From Bacteroidia bacterium (lineage in GTDB: Bacteria; Bacteroidota; Bacteroidia; Chitinophagales; Chitinophagaceae): a DNA stretch of 64,000 bases. The translations under genes and the position numbers were made by a program. Shown here piece after piece: positions 44,416-51,705 of this stretch (positions are counted from its first letter, which is position 1; every line of letters begins with the position of its first letter). Below the pieces are notes generated by a model that saw nothing but the letters and a program-made list of their open reading frames with translations, did no database searches and was not told the DNA's origin. The DNA is taken from NCBI GenBank assembly GCA_030429205.1, contig JAUICZ010000001.1, positions 734,806 through 798,805 on the forward strand, in the 5' to 3' direction.

Positions 44416-45537
44416 ATGCGTTTTATTGTCACATCTACAGCGTTATTGAAGAACCTGCAACAAATCGGCGGGGTGATCAGTGCTAATACTGTTTTGTCGG
44501 TATTAGAAGATTTTTTATTCGAACTGAAAGGCAATACACTCACACTTACGGCTACCGACCTGGAAACCATGATGCGTGTAGAAATGGATGTGAACGATGC
44601 CAAGGGCGACGGTCGCATTTGTATTCCTTCTAAGATATTGATGGACTACCTGAAGAACCTGCCCGAGCAGCCGATCACATTTACAGTAAATGAGAAAGAC
44701 CTGTCGATAGAAATGTCCAGCGACGTGGGTAAATATAAAATTGGTGGTGAGAAGGCAGACGACTTTCCTAAAGAGCCGGATGCTGCAGACACTACTACCT
44801 TCAGCATGACCTCTATGGGTTTGGTAGAGACCATCAACAAAACATTGTTCGCTGTAAGCTCTGATACTTTGCGCCCTGCTATGACGGGTGTATACTTTGA
44901 GATGAGCAAAGACAAGCTGACTTTTGTTTCTACCGATGCACACAGGTTAGTAAAGTTCGAGCGTTCTGATATCAGTTGCCCTAAGTCTGAAGGTATCATT
45001 GTACCGAAGAAACCATTGCAGCAACTACGCGCTACACTACCTACAGATGACAGTAGCTTAGAGTTATCGTACAACGGTAGCCACTTGTTTGTAAAAAGCG
45101 AAAAGGTGAGCATGAGTTGTCGTTTGATAGATGCACGCTTCCCTGATTATAAGGCAGTAGTACCAACAGATAATCCGTATAAGCTAACCATCAACCGTAA
45201 CGACATCATCAGTGCATTGCGCCGTGTGAGCATCTTCGCGAATAAAACAACCAATCAGGTCGTGTTAGACATCAACGGAAATACGTTGACACTTAGTGCG
45301 CAGGATATAGACTTCTCTTACGAGGGTAAGGAAACGCTGAACTGCCAATACACAGGTGAGGATATGAAAATTGCCTTTAATGCGAAATTGATGGTAGAGA
45401 TGCTGGGTAATATGGATGGTGATGATATTGAAATGGACCTGAGCACACCAACACGTGCAGGCATTGTACGCCCAACAGAAAAAGTTGAAAATGAAGACTT
45501 ACTGATGCTGCTAATGCCGCTGATGGTAGGTGTTTAA
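44416..45537 (+). CDS. dnaN: DNA polymerase III sliding clamp (beta subunit)
   Basis: 373 aa. Three clamp repeats are recognisable: start MRFIVTSTALLKNLQQIGGVI with LTLTATDLETMM, second repeat with RPAMTGVYFEMSKDKLTFVSTDAHRLV, and third with ISALRRVSIFANKTTNQVVLDI, IAFNAKLMVEML and the C-terminal LLMLLMPLMV. Family length is normal. gyrB lies about 9 kb away, and dnaA and recF are not in the window. Its stop overlaps the stop of the convergent membrane protein by TTAA, and a terminator hairpin follows. Confidence 0.96.
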   Translation: MRFIVTSTALLKNLQQIGGVISANTVLSVLEDFLFELKGNTLTLTATDLETMMRVEMDVNDAKGDGRICIPSKILMDYLKNLPEQPITFTVNEKDLSIEMSSDVGKYKIGGEKADDFPKEPDAADTTTFSMTSMGLVETINKTLFAVSSDTLRPAMTGVYFEMSKDKLTFVSTDAHRLVKFERSDISCPKSEGIIVPKKPLQQLRATLPTDDSSLELSYNGSHLFVKSEKVSMSCRLIDARFPDYKAVVPTDNPYKLTINRNDIISALRRVSIFANKTTNQVVLDINGNTLTLSAQDIDFSYEGKETLNCQYTGEDMKIAFNAKLMVEMLGNMDGDDIEMDLSTPTRAGIVRPTEKVENEDLLMLLMPLMVGV

Positions 45538-45998
45538 AGATAGGTAAACGAGGTAATGTTTAAGGGATGCTTTATAGCATCCCTTTTTTGTTTCTTGTTG
45601 TCATGCTGAACTTGATTCAGCATCTCGAGTATTAAGTTTTTGCTCAAAAACTTATTTATTAATGGAAATAATAAATGGGTGAAATGAATGTACAGGAAAC
45701 AATTTAAATAGGCCTGTTCCCCTACATTTTGTATTTCAGAAAACAGTTCGCCTGTAATAAAACTACTGTTTGATACATAGCTTATTAAGTTCAACACTGA
45801 TAAGAAGGTGATACTAAAAATCCAATAGTTTCTTTTAGTAAGATATACAATAACATTGAATACAGGTATTGCTATAATATAGCCTATGCTTACTATGCCC
45901 AGTATACCAGATAGTAGTTCTAGATCATTGTATAAGAATATTACTGCTCCTATCAACAATGATACATAGGTAATTATAAAGTATTGGATCTTTTTCAT
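45534..45998 (-). CDS. Small membrane protein of unknown function with a repeat-derived C-terminus
   Basis: 154 aa with about four hydrophobic spans (around 7-25, 28-50, 60-80 and 97-115). I know no family. The last about 35 codons run through a copy of the dispersed palindromic repeat (giving EMLNQVQHD) and through the dnaN terminator, so the natural C-terminus may have been extended by repeat insertion. AT-rich. It shares a 4-base stop overlap with dnaN. Confidence 0.55.
   Translation of the reverse strand: MKKIQYFIITYVSLLIGAVIFLYNDLELLSGILGIVSIGYIIAIPVFNVIVYLTKRNYWIFSITFLSVLNLISYVSNSSFITGELFSEIQNVGEQAYLNCFLYIHFTHLLFPLINKFLSKNLILEMLNQVQHDNKKQKRDAIKHPLNITSFTYL
45562..45589 (+). terminator. 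Intrinsic terminator of dnaN
   Basis: AAGGGATGC, loop TTTATA, GCATCCCTT then a T-run. It lies 24 bases after the dnaN stop and inside the 3' end of the convergent small membrane protein gene. Confidence 0.85.
45600..45628 (+). repeat. Dispersed palindromic repeat, copy D
   Basis: GTCATGCTGAACTTGATTCAGCATCTCGAG; the body TGCTGAACTTGATTCAGCA is a near-perfect palindrome. Almost the same as copy B at 29628-29657, 16 kb away. It falls within the coding end of the gene at 45534. Confidence 0.7.
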
Positions 45999-46028
45999 GA
46001 ATAACTACTTCTGAAAAAAGATATGTCA

Positions 46029-46559
46029 TTAAGTTTTTTTGGCATTTCGTTGTTTACTTCGTCTCATCATTACATTGTAATCATATATAAACGGAGACCT
46101 GAAATTATCAGTTGTACTTATTTTACCTATTCTACCATTGTAGGGGTCAAAATCAACACCAACGTAATTAGTATAAACTATTGGCGGAATCCCGGGGTCT
46201 CCTCCAAACATTTTCCATTCAATTTCAAGTCCGTTTAACAAATAAAGAAACTCAAGAAGCGTTGTATTTCTACTTAAAACAAAATTTTCTTCGTAAAGCT
46301 CAATTCTTATAACGAATTTCACCTTCTTTTTTATGTGCCAAAAATCAAGACCAAATTCATTTACTATTTTGTTTGAAAAACCATACCTGATTCCATCATA
46401 ATACAAGTAGCCAGGCTCTATCAGGGTTTCATCAGGGCCCATTAGTTCTGCTTCTTGTGGAATTTTCTGCATCAACAGATCAGTACTTTCACCGAAAGCT
46501 ACATGAGGTACTCTACCATTCCTGATAAAATTTATAATATCGTCGGCCTCTATTATCAT
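46029..46559 (-). CDS. Hypothetical soluble protein
   Basis: 176 aa, AT-rich, with no signal peptide or membrane span and mixed alpha/beta content. Sequence blocks such as IRNGRVPHVAFGEST, GYLYYDGIRYGFSNKIVNEFGLDFWH and VGVDFDPYNGRIGKIST remind me of immunity proteins of polymorphic toxin systems, but I cannot name the family. No toxin gene is adjacent. It is encoded on the same strand 44 bases after kptA. Confidence 0.55.
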   Translation of the reverse strand: MIIEADDIINFIRNGRVPHVAFGESTDLLMQKIPQEAELMGPDETLIEPGYLYYDGIRYGFSNKIVNEFGLDFWHIKKKVKFVIRIELYEENFVLSRNTTLLEFLYLLNGLEIEWKMFGGDPGIPPIVYTNYVGVDFDPYNGRIGKISTTDNFRSPFIYDYNVMMRRSKQRNAKKT

Positions 46560-46603
46560 ACTAGTGTAGTTGTTTATAGCAAAGAAAGTTTCAGTAGCCT
46601 GTA

Positions 46604-47155
46604 TTACTCTTGTAGCTTCAAGTATTTTGGTGCAACATAGTCAGTTAGCCAAACGCCATTATCTGACAGGTAAAATTCTATAGCATTGTTCTGCATTGTT
46701 TGTGCATCTACTTCTAACACGATTGGTTTGCCATGACGCTGACCTACTTTAATAGCTGTATCTATATCAGCACTTAGGTGTACATGATGGCGGCTCATTT
46801 TTTGCAGCCCCTGTTCAAATATGGAATCAAGGTTTTTTGCTGCTGTACCATGATATAATATACCTGGTGGTGTTTGAGGCTTATAATTAAGTTCAACATC
46901 AATTGAATGACCCTGGTTTGCCCTAATCTTGTCATTACTGCTGTTGAATGCAAATCTCTTTTTTTGATTTGAGGAAACAACAAATTCCAGTGTTTCAAAG
47001 TCGAGCTGTTGCCCGGCTTCGTTTACTTTTTGTATTAACAAGTTTACATCTGCCCATCCATTTTCATCCAGCTCAATACCAATAGCTTCTGGTTGATGTC
47101 TTAGTACAAGACTCAACAGCTTGCTGATTTTTGTATTTTCTTTTTCACTGATCAC
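46604..47155 (-). CDS. kptA: RNA 2'-phosphotransferase (KptA/Tpt1)
   Basis: 183 aa, GTG start. The enzyme removes a 2'-phosphate from RNA with NAD+, giving ADP-ribose 1'',2''-cyclic phosphate. The family motifs are all there: LVLRHQPE (R19, H20), RANQGHS (R78, H83), LYHGT (101-104) and RHHVHLS (122-128). Bacterial KptA has no known physiological substrate since bacteria lack tRNA splicing of the yeast kind. It is separated by only 12 bases from the response-regulator gene upstream. Confidence 0.92.
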   Translation of the reverse strand: MISEKENTKISKLLSLVLRHQPEAIGIELDENGWADVNLLIQKVNEAGQQLDFETLEFVVSSNQKKRFAFNSSNDKIRANQGHSIDVELNYKPQTPPGILYHGTAAKNLDSIFEQGLQKMSRHHVHLSADIDTAIKVGQRHGKPIVLEVDAQTMQNNAIEFYLSDNGVWLTDYVAPKYLKLQE

Positions 47156-47167
47156 AGTGCAATAATC

Positions 47168-48331
47168 CTACTTCTGAAAAATATAGGTCTCTACATCTTT
47201 CTTAGTCACCTTTTTATCGCAGAAAATGATGAGCCTTTCTACTGCATTGCGCAGCTCGCGGATGTTACCTGTCCAGTTGTGTTTCTTAAGTGCATCCATC
47301 GCAGTCTTGTCAAACTCTTTTTCTGCCTGGTTGTATTCTCCGCTGATGTCTTTCATAAAGTGCTCTACCAATAGTGGTATATCATCAGCACGCTCATTCA
47401 GCGTAGGTACTTGTATCAATACTACACTCAAGCGGTGGTATAAATCCAGTCTAAAGTTTTTGTCTTCCACCTCCTGCATCAGGTCTTTATTAGTGGCGGC
47501 TAATACACGTACATCTACTTTTATCTCTTTATCACCACCTACACGGGTGATCTTGCCCTCTTGCAGTGCACGCAAAACTTTGGCCTGTGCATCTGCACTC
47601 ATATCACCAATCTCGTCTAAGAAGAGTGTACCGCCTTTCGCCTGCTCAAACTTACCAATACGTTGTTTTATAGCCGACGTAAAAGACCCTTTTTCGTGTC
47701 CGAAGAGTTCGCTCTCTATTAATTCAGAAGGTATGGCAGCACAGTTCACCTCTACCATTGGCCCGCTGCTGCGGTTACTCAACTCGTGAATGTTACGCGC
47801 TACCAGCTCTTTACCCACACCATTGGCGCCTGTTATTAAAACACGTGCATCTGTCGGGGCTACTTTTTCTATGGTGTCGTGTATCTGCTTCATCTCGTCA
47901 GAGTCACCGATCATTTTATTACTGCGAGAAATGCGCTTGCGTAGCTTCTTGGTTTCTGTCACCAAAGAGCTCTTGTCCATTGCATTACGGATGGTGATGA
48001 GCAAGCGGTTCAAATCCGGTGGTTTCGAAATGAAATCGTACGCACCTTTCTTCACCGCACCAACTGCTGTTTCAATATCACCATGACCGGAGATAACAAT
48101 GAACGGAATGTCAGGCTTTATCTCTTTAGCTTTTTGCAATACCTCAATGCCATCCATTTTAGGCATCTTCACATCACATATAATGCAGTTGTAGTCGTTC
48201 TTTTCTATCATGCCAATGCCCTGCAAGCCGTCGTTGGCCTCTTCTACTTCAAACCCCTCCAGCGATAATATATCCTTTAACGTATTGCGTATGGCACGCT
48301 CATCGTCTATTACTAGTATTCTTTGCGACAT
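47168..48331 (-). CDS. Sigma-54-activator-type response regulator without a DNA-binding domain
   Basis: 387 aa. Receiver domain (1-120) with acidic D9/D10, phosphoacceptor D53 (CDVKMPKMDG), and K103. AAA+ domain (about 140-370): Walker A GANGVGKE (168-175), the sigma-54 contact loop as GSFTSA (215-220) where GAFTGA is usual, Walker B GGTLFLDE (233-240), sensor ATNKDL, and NIRELRNAVERL. The protein ends 17 residues after that without the Fis-type helix-turn-helix. It may act from solution without binding enhancer DNA. A cognate kinase is not adjacent. Confidence 0.88.
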   Translation of the reverse strand: MSQRILVIDDERAIRNTLKDILSLEGFEVEEANDGLQGIGMIEKNDYNCIICDVKMPKMDGIEVLQKAKEIKPDIPFIVISGHGDIETAVGAVKKGAYDFISKPPDLNRLLITIRNAMDKSSLVTETKKLRKRISRSNKMIGDSDEMKQIHDTIEKVAPTDARVLITGANGVGKELVARNIHELSNRSSGPMVEVNCAAIPSELIESELFGHEKGSFTSAIKQRIGKFEQAKGGTLFLDEIGDMSADAQAKVLRALQEGKITRVGGDKEIKVDVRVLAATNKDLMQEVEDKNFRLDLYHRLSVVLIQVPTLNERADDIPLLVEHFMKDISGEYNQAEKEFDKTAMDALKKHNWTGNIRELRNAVERLIIFCDKKVTKKDVETYIFQK

Positions 48332-48347
48332 TTATTGTGTTTAGCGG

Positions 48348-49031
48348 TTAACTTACTTTTTTACCATTTACATACCTCTCCTGTTCTGTCTTATTCCCTT
48401 CTTCGTCATACTTCTTCCAAATACCATGCCTCTTATCATTCTTGAACTCACCTTCTTCTTTTAATTTATTTTGCTTGTAGTATACTTTCGATGGTCCTTC
48501 CTTCACCCCCTCTTTGTAAGTGTACTCCACAGCGCGGTCGTTATTGGTATAGTACCATGCTGTTACTCCATGCCTTTTACCGTTTTTATAACCACCGGTT
48601 TCCTGCATCATACCCGACTCGAACCTTTTTTCGTACAATCCATCCAACACGCCATTTTTATAGTGCTCTTCCAGCAGTACAGGGCCATTGGTTTTATATA
48701 CTCTGCGCACACCATCCAGCTTATCATTTTTATAGTAGGCTATGGTATGTAACGGGCTTTCCGGTGTGAACTCTAAATAAAGGCCATGCTTTTTCCCATT
48801 ATGGTATGTAGTGACATGCCTCGGGTATTTGGTATCAGAGTATTCCGTCCATGTACCTTCTTTTTTGCCATTGTGGTTATACCCATCCAGCACCACATCT
48901 CCGTTGGCGATCACTTTCACCTGTACATGTTCCCAGCCGTTATCTTCTTTGGTAATTATTGTATCCAGCTCTTGTGCACTTGCAAACTGTACTGTTAACA
49001 CCAACAAACCAAGAATGATAGTAGATTTCAT
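48348..49031 (-). CDS. Exported MORN-like/YwqK-type repeat protein
   Basis: 227 aa from ATG 49031, chosen because it gives a signal peptide (ending QFASAQ); the frame opens at 49103. The mature part is a row of about 8 short beta-hairpin repeats of the type YxNGKKHGLY, YKNDKLDGVRRVY, YKNGVLDGLYE and FKNDKRHGIWKKY. Such proteins are annotated as YwqK-family antitoxins, but the repeats mostly signal a structural or binding surface. It ends 16 bases before the regulator gene, so no functional link is assured. Confidence 0.82.
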   Translation of the reverse strand: MKSTIILGLLVLTVQFASAQELDTIITKEDNGWEHVQVKVIANGDVVLDGYNHNGKKEGTWTEYSDTKYPRHVTTYHNGKKHGLYLEFTPESPLHTIAYYKNDKLDGVRRVYKTNGPVLLEEHYKNGVLDGLYEKRFESGMMQETGGYKNGKRHGVTAWYYTNNDRAVEYTYKEGVKEGPSKVYYKQNKLKEEGEFKNDKRHGIWKKYDEEGNKTEQERYVNGKKVS

Positions 49032-49208
49032 TATGTTTAAAGATTTGCACCAAAATAAGGATTTATCCAGTGCAGCACTAAAGGCAACTGTAATTATTAA
49101 CAATATTGATAGTTGTATAACATTTGGCTTATTGTAATAGAATGCATTAAGCTGTAATTTTGATTATTGTATCTACATCGATACTGGATTTTTTAAAACG
49201 TTTACATT

Positions 49209-49928
49209 ATGTCAGTAACAAAATATTATCCCGCAGATGCCCGTGGCTATGCAGACCATGGTTGGTTAAAGGCAACACATTCTTTCAGTTTTGCCAGGTA
49301 TTATGATCCCGAAAAAGTGCAGTTTGGTGCGTTACGTGTGTTGAATGATGATATTATTGCACCCGGTATGGGCTTTGGTACACACCCGCACGATAATATG
49401 GAGATCATCACCATTATACTGGATGGCTCTTTGGCGCATAAAGACAGTATGGGGCATACGCAAACCATAGTGCCCAATGAGGTACAGGTGATGAGTGCAG
49501 GAACCGGAATAGAACACAGCGAGTTTAACGCGAACAGAGATCGTGAAGTGAATGTATTACAATCGTGGATCTTCCCTGATAAGGTGAATGTGGAGCCTCG
49601 TTACGATCAAACCAATTTTCCCGAGGAAGAGCGCGTCAACAAATGGCAGACCTTAGTATCGCCTATTGACAAAGATGATGCAGGTTTGAAGATCCATCAA
49701 AACGCCTGGATATACCGTACCAAACTGGAAGAGGGTAACAGCATAGTACATGATTTGCATACGGCGGAAAATGGTGCTTACCTTTTTGTAATAGAAGGCT
49801 CTGTAACAGTAAACGGGCAAACTTTAAATAAAAGAGATGCGTACGGCATAGCAGATGTGAGCAATGTTGCAATGGAAGCAACAAAAGATAGTGATGTGTT
49901 GTTGTACGAAGTACCTATGCTACAATAG
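49209..49928 (+). CDS. Pirin family protein (YhhW-like)
   Basis: 239 aa bicupin. The N-terminal cupin shows the metal site GTHPHDNMEII (H59, H61) and GTGIEHSEFN (H103, E105), with FGALRVLNDDIIAPGMGF ahead of it. YhhW-type pirins have quercetin 2,3-dioxygenase activity in vitro; the natural role is unknown. It is followed at 43 bases by the CDGSH gene, and they may form one transcript. Confidence 0.92.
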   Translation: MSVTKYYPADARGYADHGWLKATHSFSFARYYDPEKVQFGALRVLNDDIIAPGMGFGTHPHDNMEIITIILDGSLAHKDSMGHTQTIVPNEVQVMSAGTGIEHSEFNANRDREVNVLQSWIFPDKVNVEPRYDQTNFPEEERVNKWQTLVSPIDKDDAGLKIHQNAWIYRTKLEEGNSIVHDLHTAENGAYLFVIEGSVTVNGQTLNKRDAYGIADVSNVAMEATKDSDVLLYEVPMLQ

Positions 49929-49971
49929 CAGGTAATTTCTTAAATTACAGATACAACAAACAATAACATCC

Positions 49972-50397
49972 ATGAGCGATAAAAAGAAAGAATATACTAA
50001 CGGTGATATTACTGTTGTATGGCAGGCAGATAGATGTATTCATTCTAAAAAATGCTGGACCGGACTGAACGCTGTTTTTCAGCCTAATGAAAGGCCATGG
50101 ATCAATGTAGAGGGGGCGAGTTCAGAAGAGATCATGGCACAAATAGATAAATGTCCGTCCGGGGCATTGAGTTACTATAAAAACGATGAGCAAATGAGTA
50201 CGGAAGAATCAACAAATGTTGTGATAGAGGTCAGTAAAAATGGTCCACTGTTAGTACATGGTGATTTTGATATGAAGGATAAAGATGGTAACACAACAAT
50301 CAATAGAAAAGTAACAGCTTTTTGCAGATGCGGGCAATCAAAGAATAAACCATATTGCGACGGCTCGCACAAAGCAGCAGGATTTAAAGACGAATAA
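49972..50397 (+). CDS. Fer4_19 plus CDGSH iron-sulfur protein
   Basis: 141 aa. The N-terminal divergent mono-cluster ferredoxin domain (about 10-68) has C22 and C28 (RCIHSKKCW) and C61 (KCPSGAL), one Cys fewer than classical 4Fe-4S sites in the visible spacing. The C-terminal CDGSH domain (about 85-140) has C118, C120, C129 and H133 (FCRCGQSKNKPYCDGSH), the 3Cys-1His ligands for a [2Fe-2S] cluster. It is probably an electron-transfer or redox-sensing protein, and the partner is unknown. It lies between pirin and Nudix genes with a 2-base gap to the latter. Confidence 0.9.
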   Translation: MSDKKKEYTNGDITVVWQADRCIHSKKCWTGLNAVFQPNERPWINVEGASSEEIMAQIDKCPSGALSYYKNDEQMSTEESTNVVIEVSKNGPLLVHGDFDMKDKDGNTTINRKVTAFCRCGQSKNKPYCDGSHKAAGFKDE

Positions 50398-50399
50398 GT

Positions 50400-51035
50400 T
50401 TGGATTATATACAACTGATCGATTCACTATCAGAAAAATTGCGACAACCGCTGCCGGGGGTGGCAGCACAAAATAAAATGGCGTCGAGGGTGCGTGCCAT
50501 GCCCGGTACAATACCTGAGGATGCAAAGAACAGTGCTGTGTTGAGTTTGCTATTCCCTAAAAACGATCAGCTGAATTTACTACTCATAAAAAGATCGGAA
50601 GACGGCAGGCCACACAGCGGGCAAATAGCTTTTCCCGGTGGGCGATACGAAGAGCAGGATAAAGACCTGTTGGAAACTGCACTGAGAGAAACAGAAGAAG
50701 AAGTAGGCATTGCGCCTGCAAGAGTACAGGTGTTGGGGCCGCTAAGTACTTTATACATACCGGTGAGCAATTCTAATGTTCACCCCTATGTTGGGTATAC
50801 CGCAGAGCCGCCTGTATGTGTTGTGAATATAGAAGAAGTGCAGTATACGCTGGAAGTACCGGTAAATGATCTGTTTCATCCCGATAGAAAGACTGTAAGA
50901 CATATAACCCCAAGTGCTTTCCCTGATATTACCATCAAAGCGCCTGCATACGATTGGGATGATGACCATTTGATTTGGGGAGCCACAGCTATGATGATAG
51001 CTGAGCTGGAAGAAATGTTAGGGCTATACTCTTAA
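50400..51035 (+). CDS. CoA pyrophosphatase, Nudix family
   Basis: 211 aa with a TTG start at 50400 directly after the CDGSH stop (no in-frame ATG fits better). The CoA-specific NuCoA motif LLLIKRSEDGRPHSGQIAFPGG precedes the Nudix box ending ALRETEEEVGI. CoA pyrophosphatases (NudL-like) split CoA to phosphopantetheine and 3',5'-ADP. The spacing to the preceding gene suggests coupling. Its stop overlaps the fatty-acid-hydroxylase stop in the tetramer TTAA. Confidence 0.88.
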   Translation: MDYIQLIDSLSEKLRQPLPGVAAQNKMASRVRAMPGTIPEDAKNSAVLSLLFPKNDQLNLLLIKRSEDGRPHSGQIAFPGGRYEEQDKDLLETALRETEEEVGIAPARVQVLGPLSTLYIPVSNSNVHPYVGYTAEPPVCVVNIEEVQYTLEVPVNDLFHPDRKTVRHITPSAFPDITIKAPAYDWDDDHLIWGATAMMIAELEEMLGLYS

Positions 51036-51646
51036 TCGTCCTTATTAGGAACGGTACGGAATATCACATCCCAGATAACAGAACTTACACCAAAACCTTT
51101 CTCAGGATATTTATAGTGATGTAAATGGTGGTTGCGCCATAATGCTTTTAACCATTTAGGCGGCGCGATAGAATGTATGGCATAGTGCATAGAACCATAC
51201 AGCAAATATCCCATCATGAAACCGGGCCAGAACGATAATGCGCTAAAGCCCATAGCGGCATTCATGCCAATAAATATCAAAGATGAAATGATCAGGCTGG
51301 GTACCGGTGGCATAAATAAGCGTTCCCTGTCGCGCGGGTACTCGTGGTGGATACCATGCAAAGTATAAGTAAAGCGCTTACCGGCTTCACTTTTTACAAC
51401 CATGTGGAAGATATATCTGTGCATCAGGTACTCGAACAACGACCAGAAAGCCAAACCTCCCAGAAATAACAATACCTCTTTACCTACTGATACTCCCTTG
51501 TATACCACGCCGTAATAAAGCATAACAGACATAATAGGAAAGTATATACTGTAGATAACAAAAGGATGAGTTTTGGTCATGGTTTCCATGAAGTCGCTTT
51601 TAAATAAACGACCCTGACCTTTGTTTTTTATTTTGCCGATGTCCAT
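51032..51646 (-). CDS. Sterol desaturase/fatty acid hydroxylase family membrane protein
   Basis: 204 aa from ATG 51646 (frame opens at 51676). It has about four membrane spans and the di-iron His clusters HRYIFHM, HGIHHEYP, HYAIHS and HHLHHYKY. The closest type by motif is fatty acid 2-hydroxylase (FA2H/Scs7), which hydroxylates sphingolipid acyl chains. Bacteroidota do make sphingolipids, so that role is plausible but not shown here. It is 29 bases downstream of the MMPL exporter gene... on the minus strand the exporter follows it, at 51706. Confidence 0.85.
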   Translation of the reverse strand: MDIGKIKNKGQGRLFKSDFMETMTKTHPFVIYSIYFPIMSVMLYYGVVYKGVSVGKEVLLFLGGLAFWSLFEYLMHRYIFHMVVKSEAGKRFTYTLHGIHHEYPRDRERLFMPPVPSLIISSLIFIGMNAAMGFSALSFWPGFMMGYLLYGSMHYAIHSIAPPKWLKALWRNHHLHHYKYPEKGFGVSSVIWDVIFRTVPNKDD

Positions 51647-51705
51647 GATAGTGTATGTGTTGCAATAACCATACAAATTTAGAAAAAACCAGATTAAGCT
51701 TGTGT

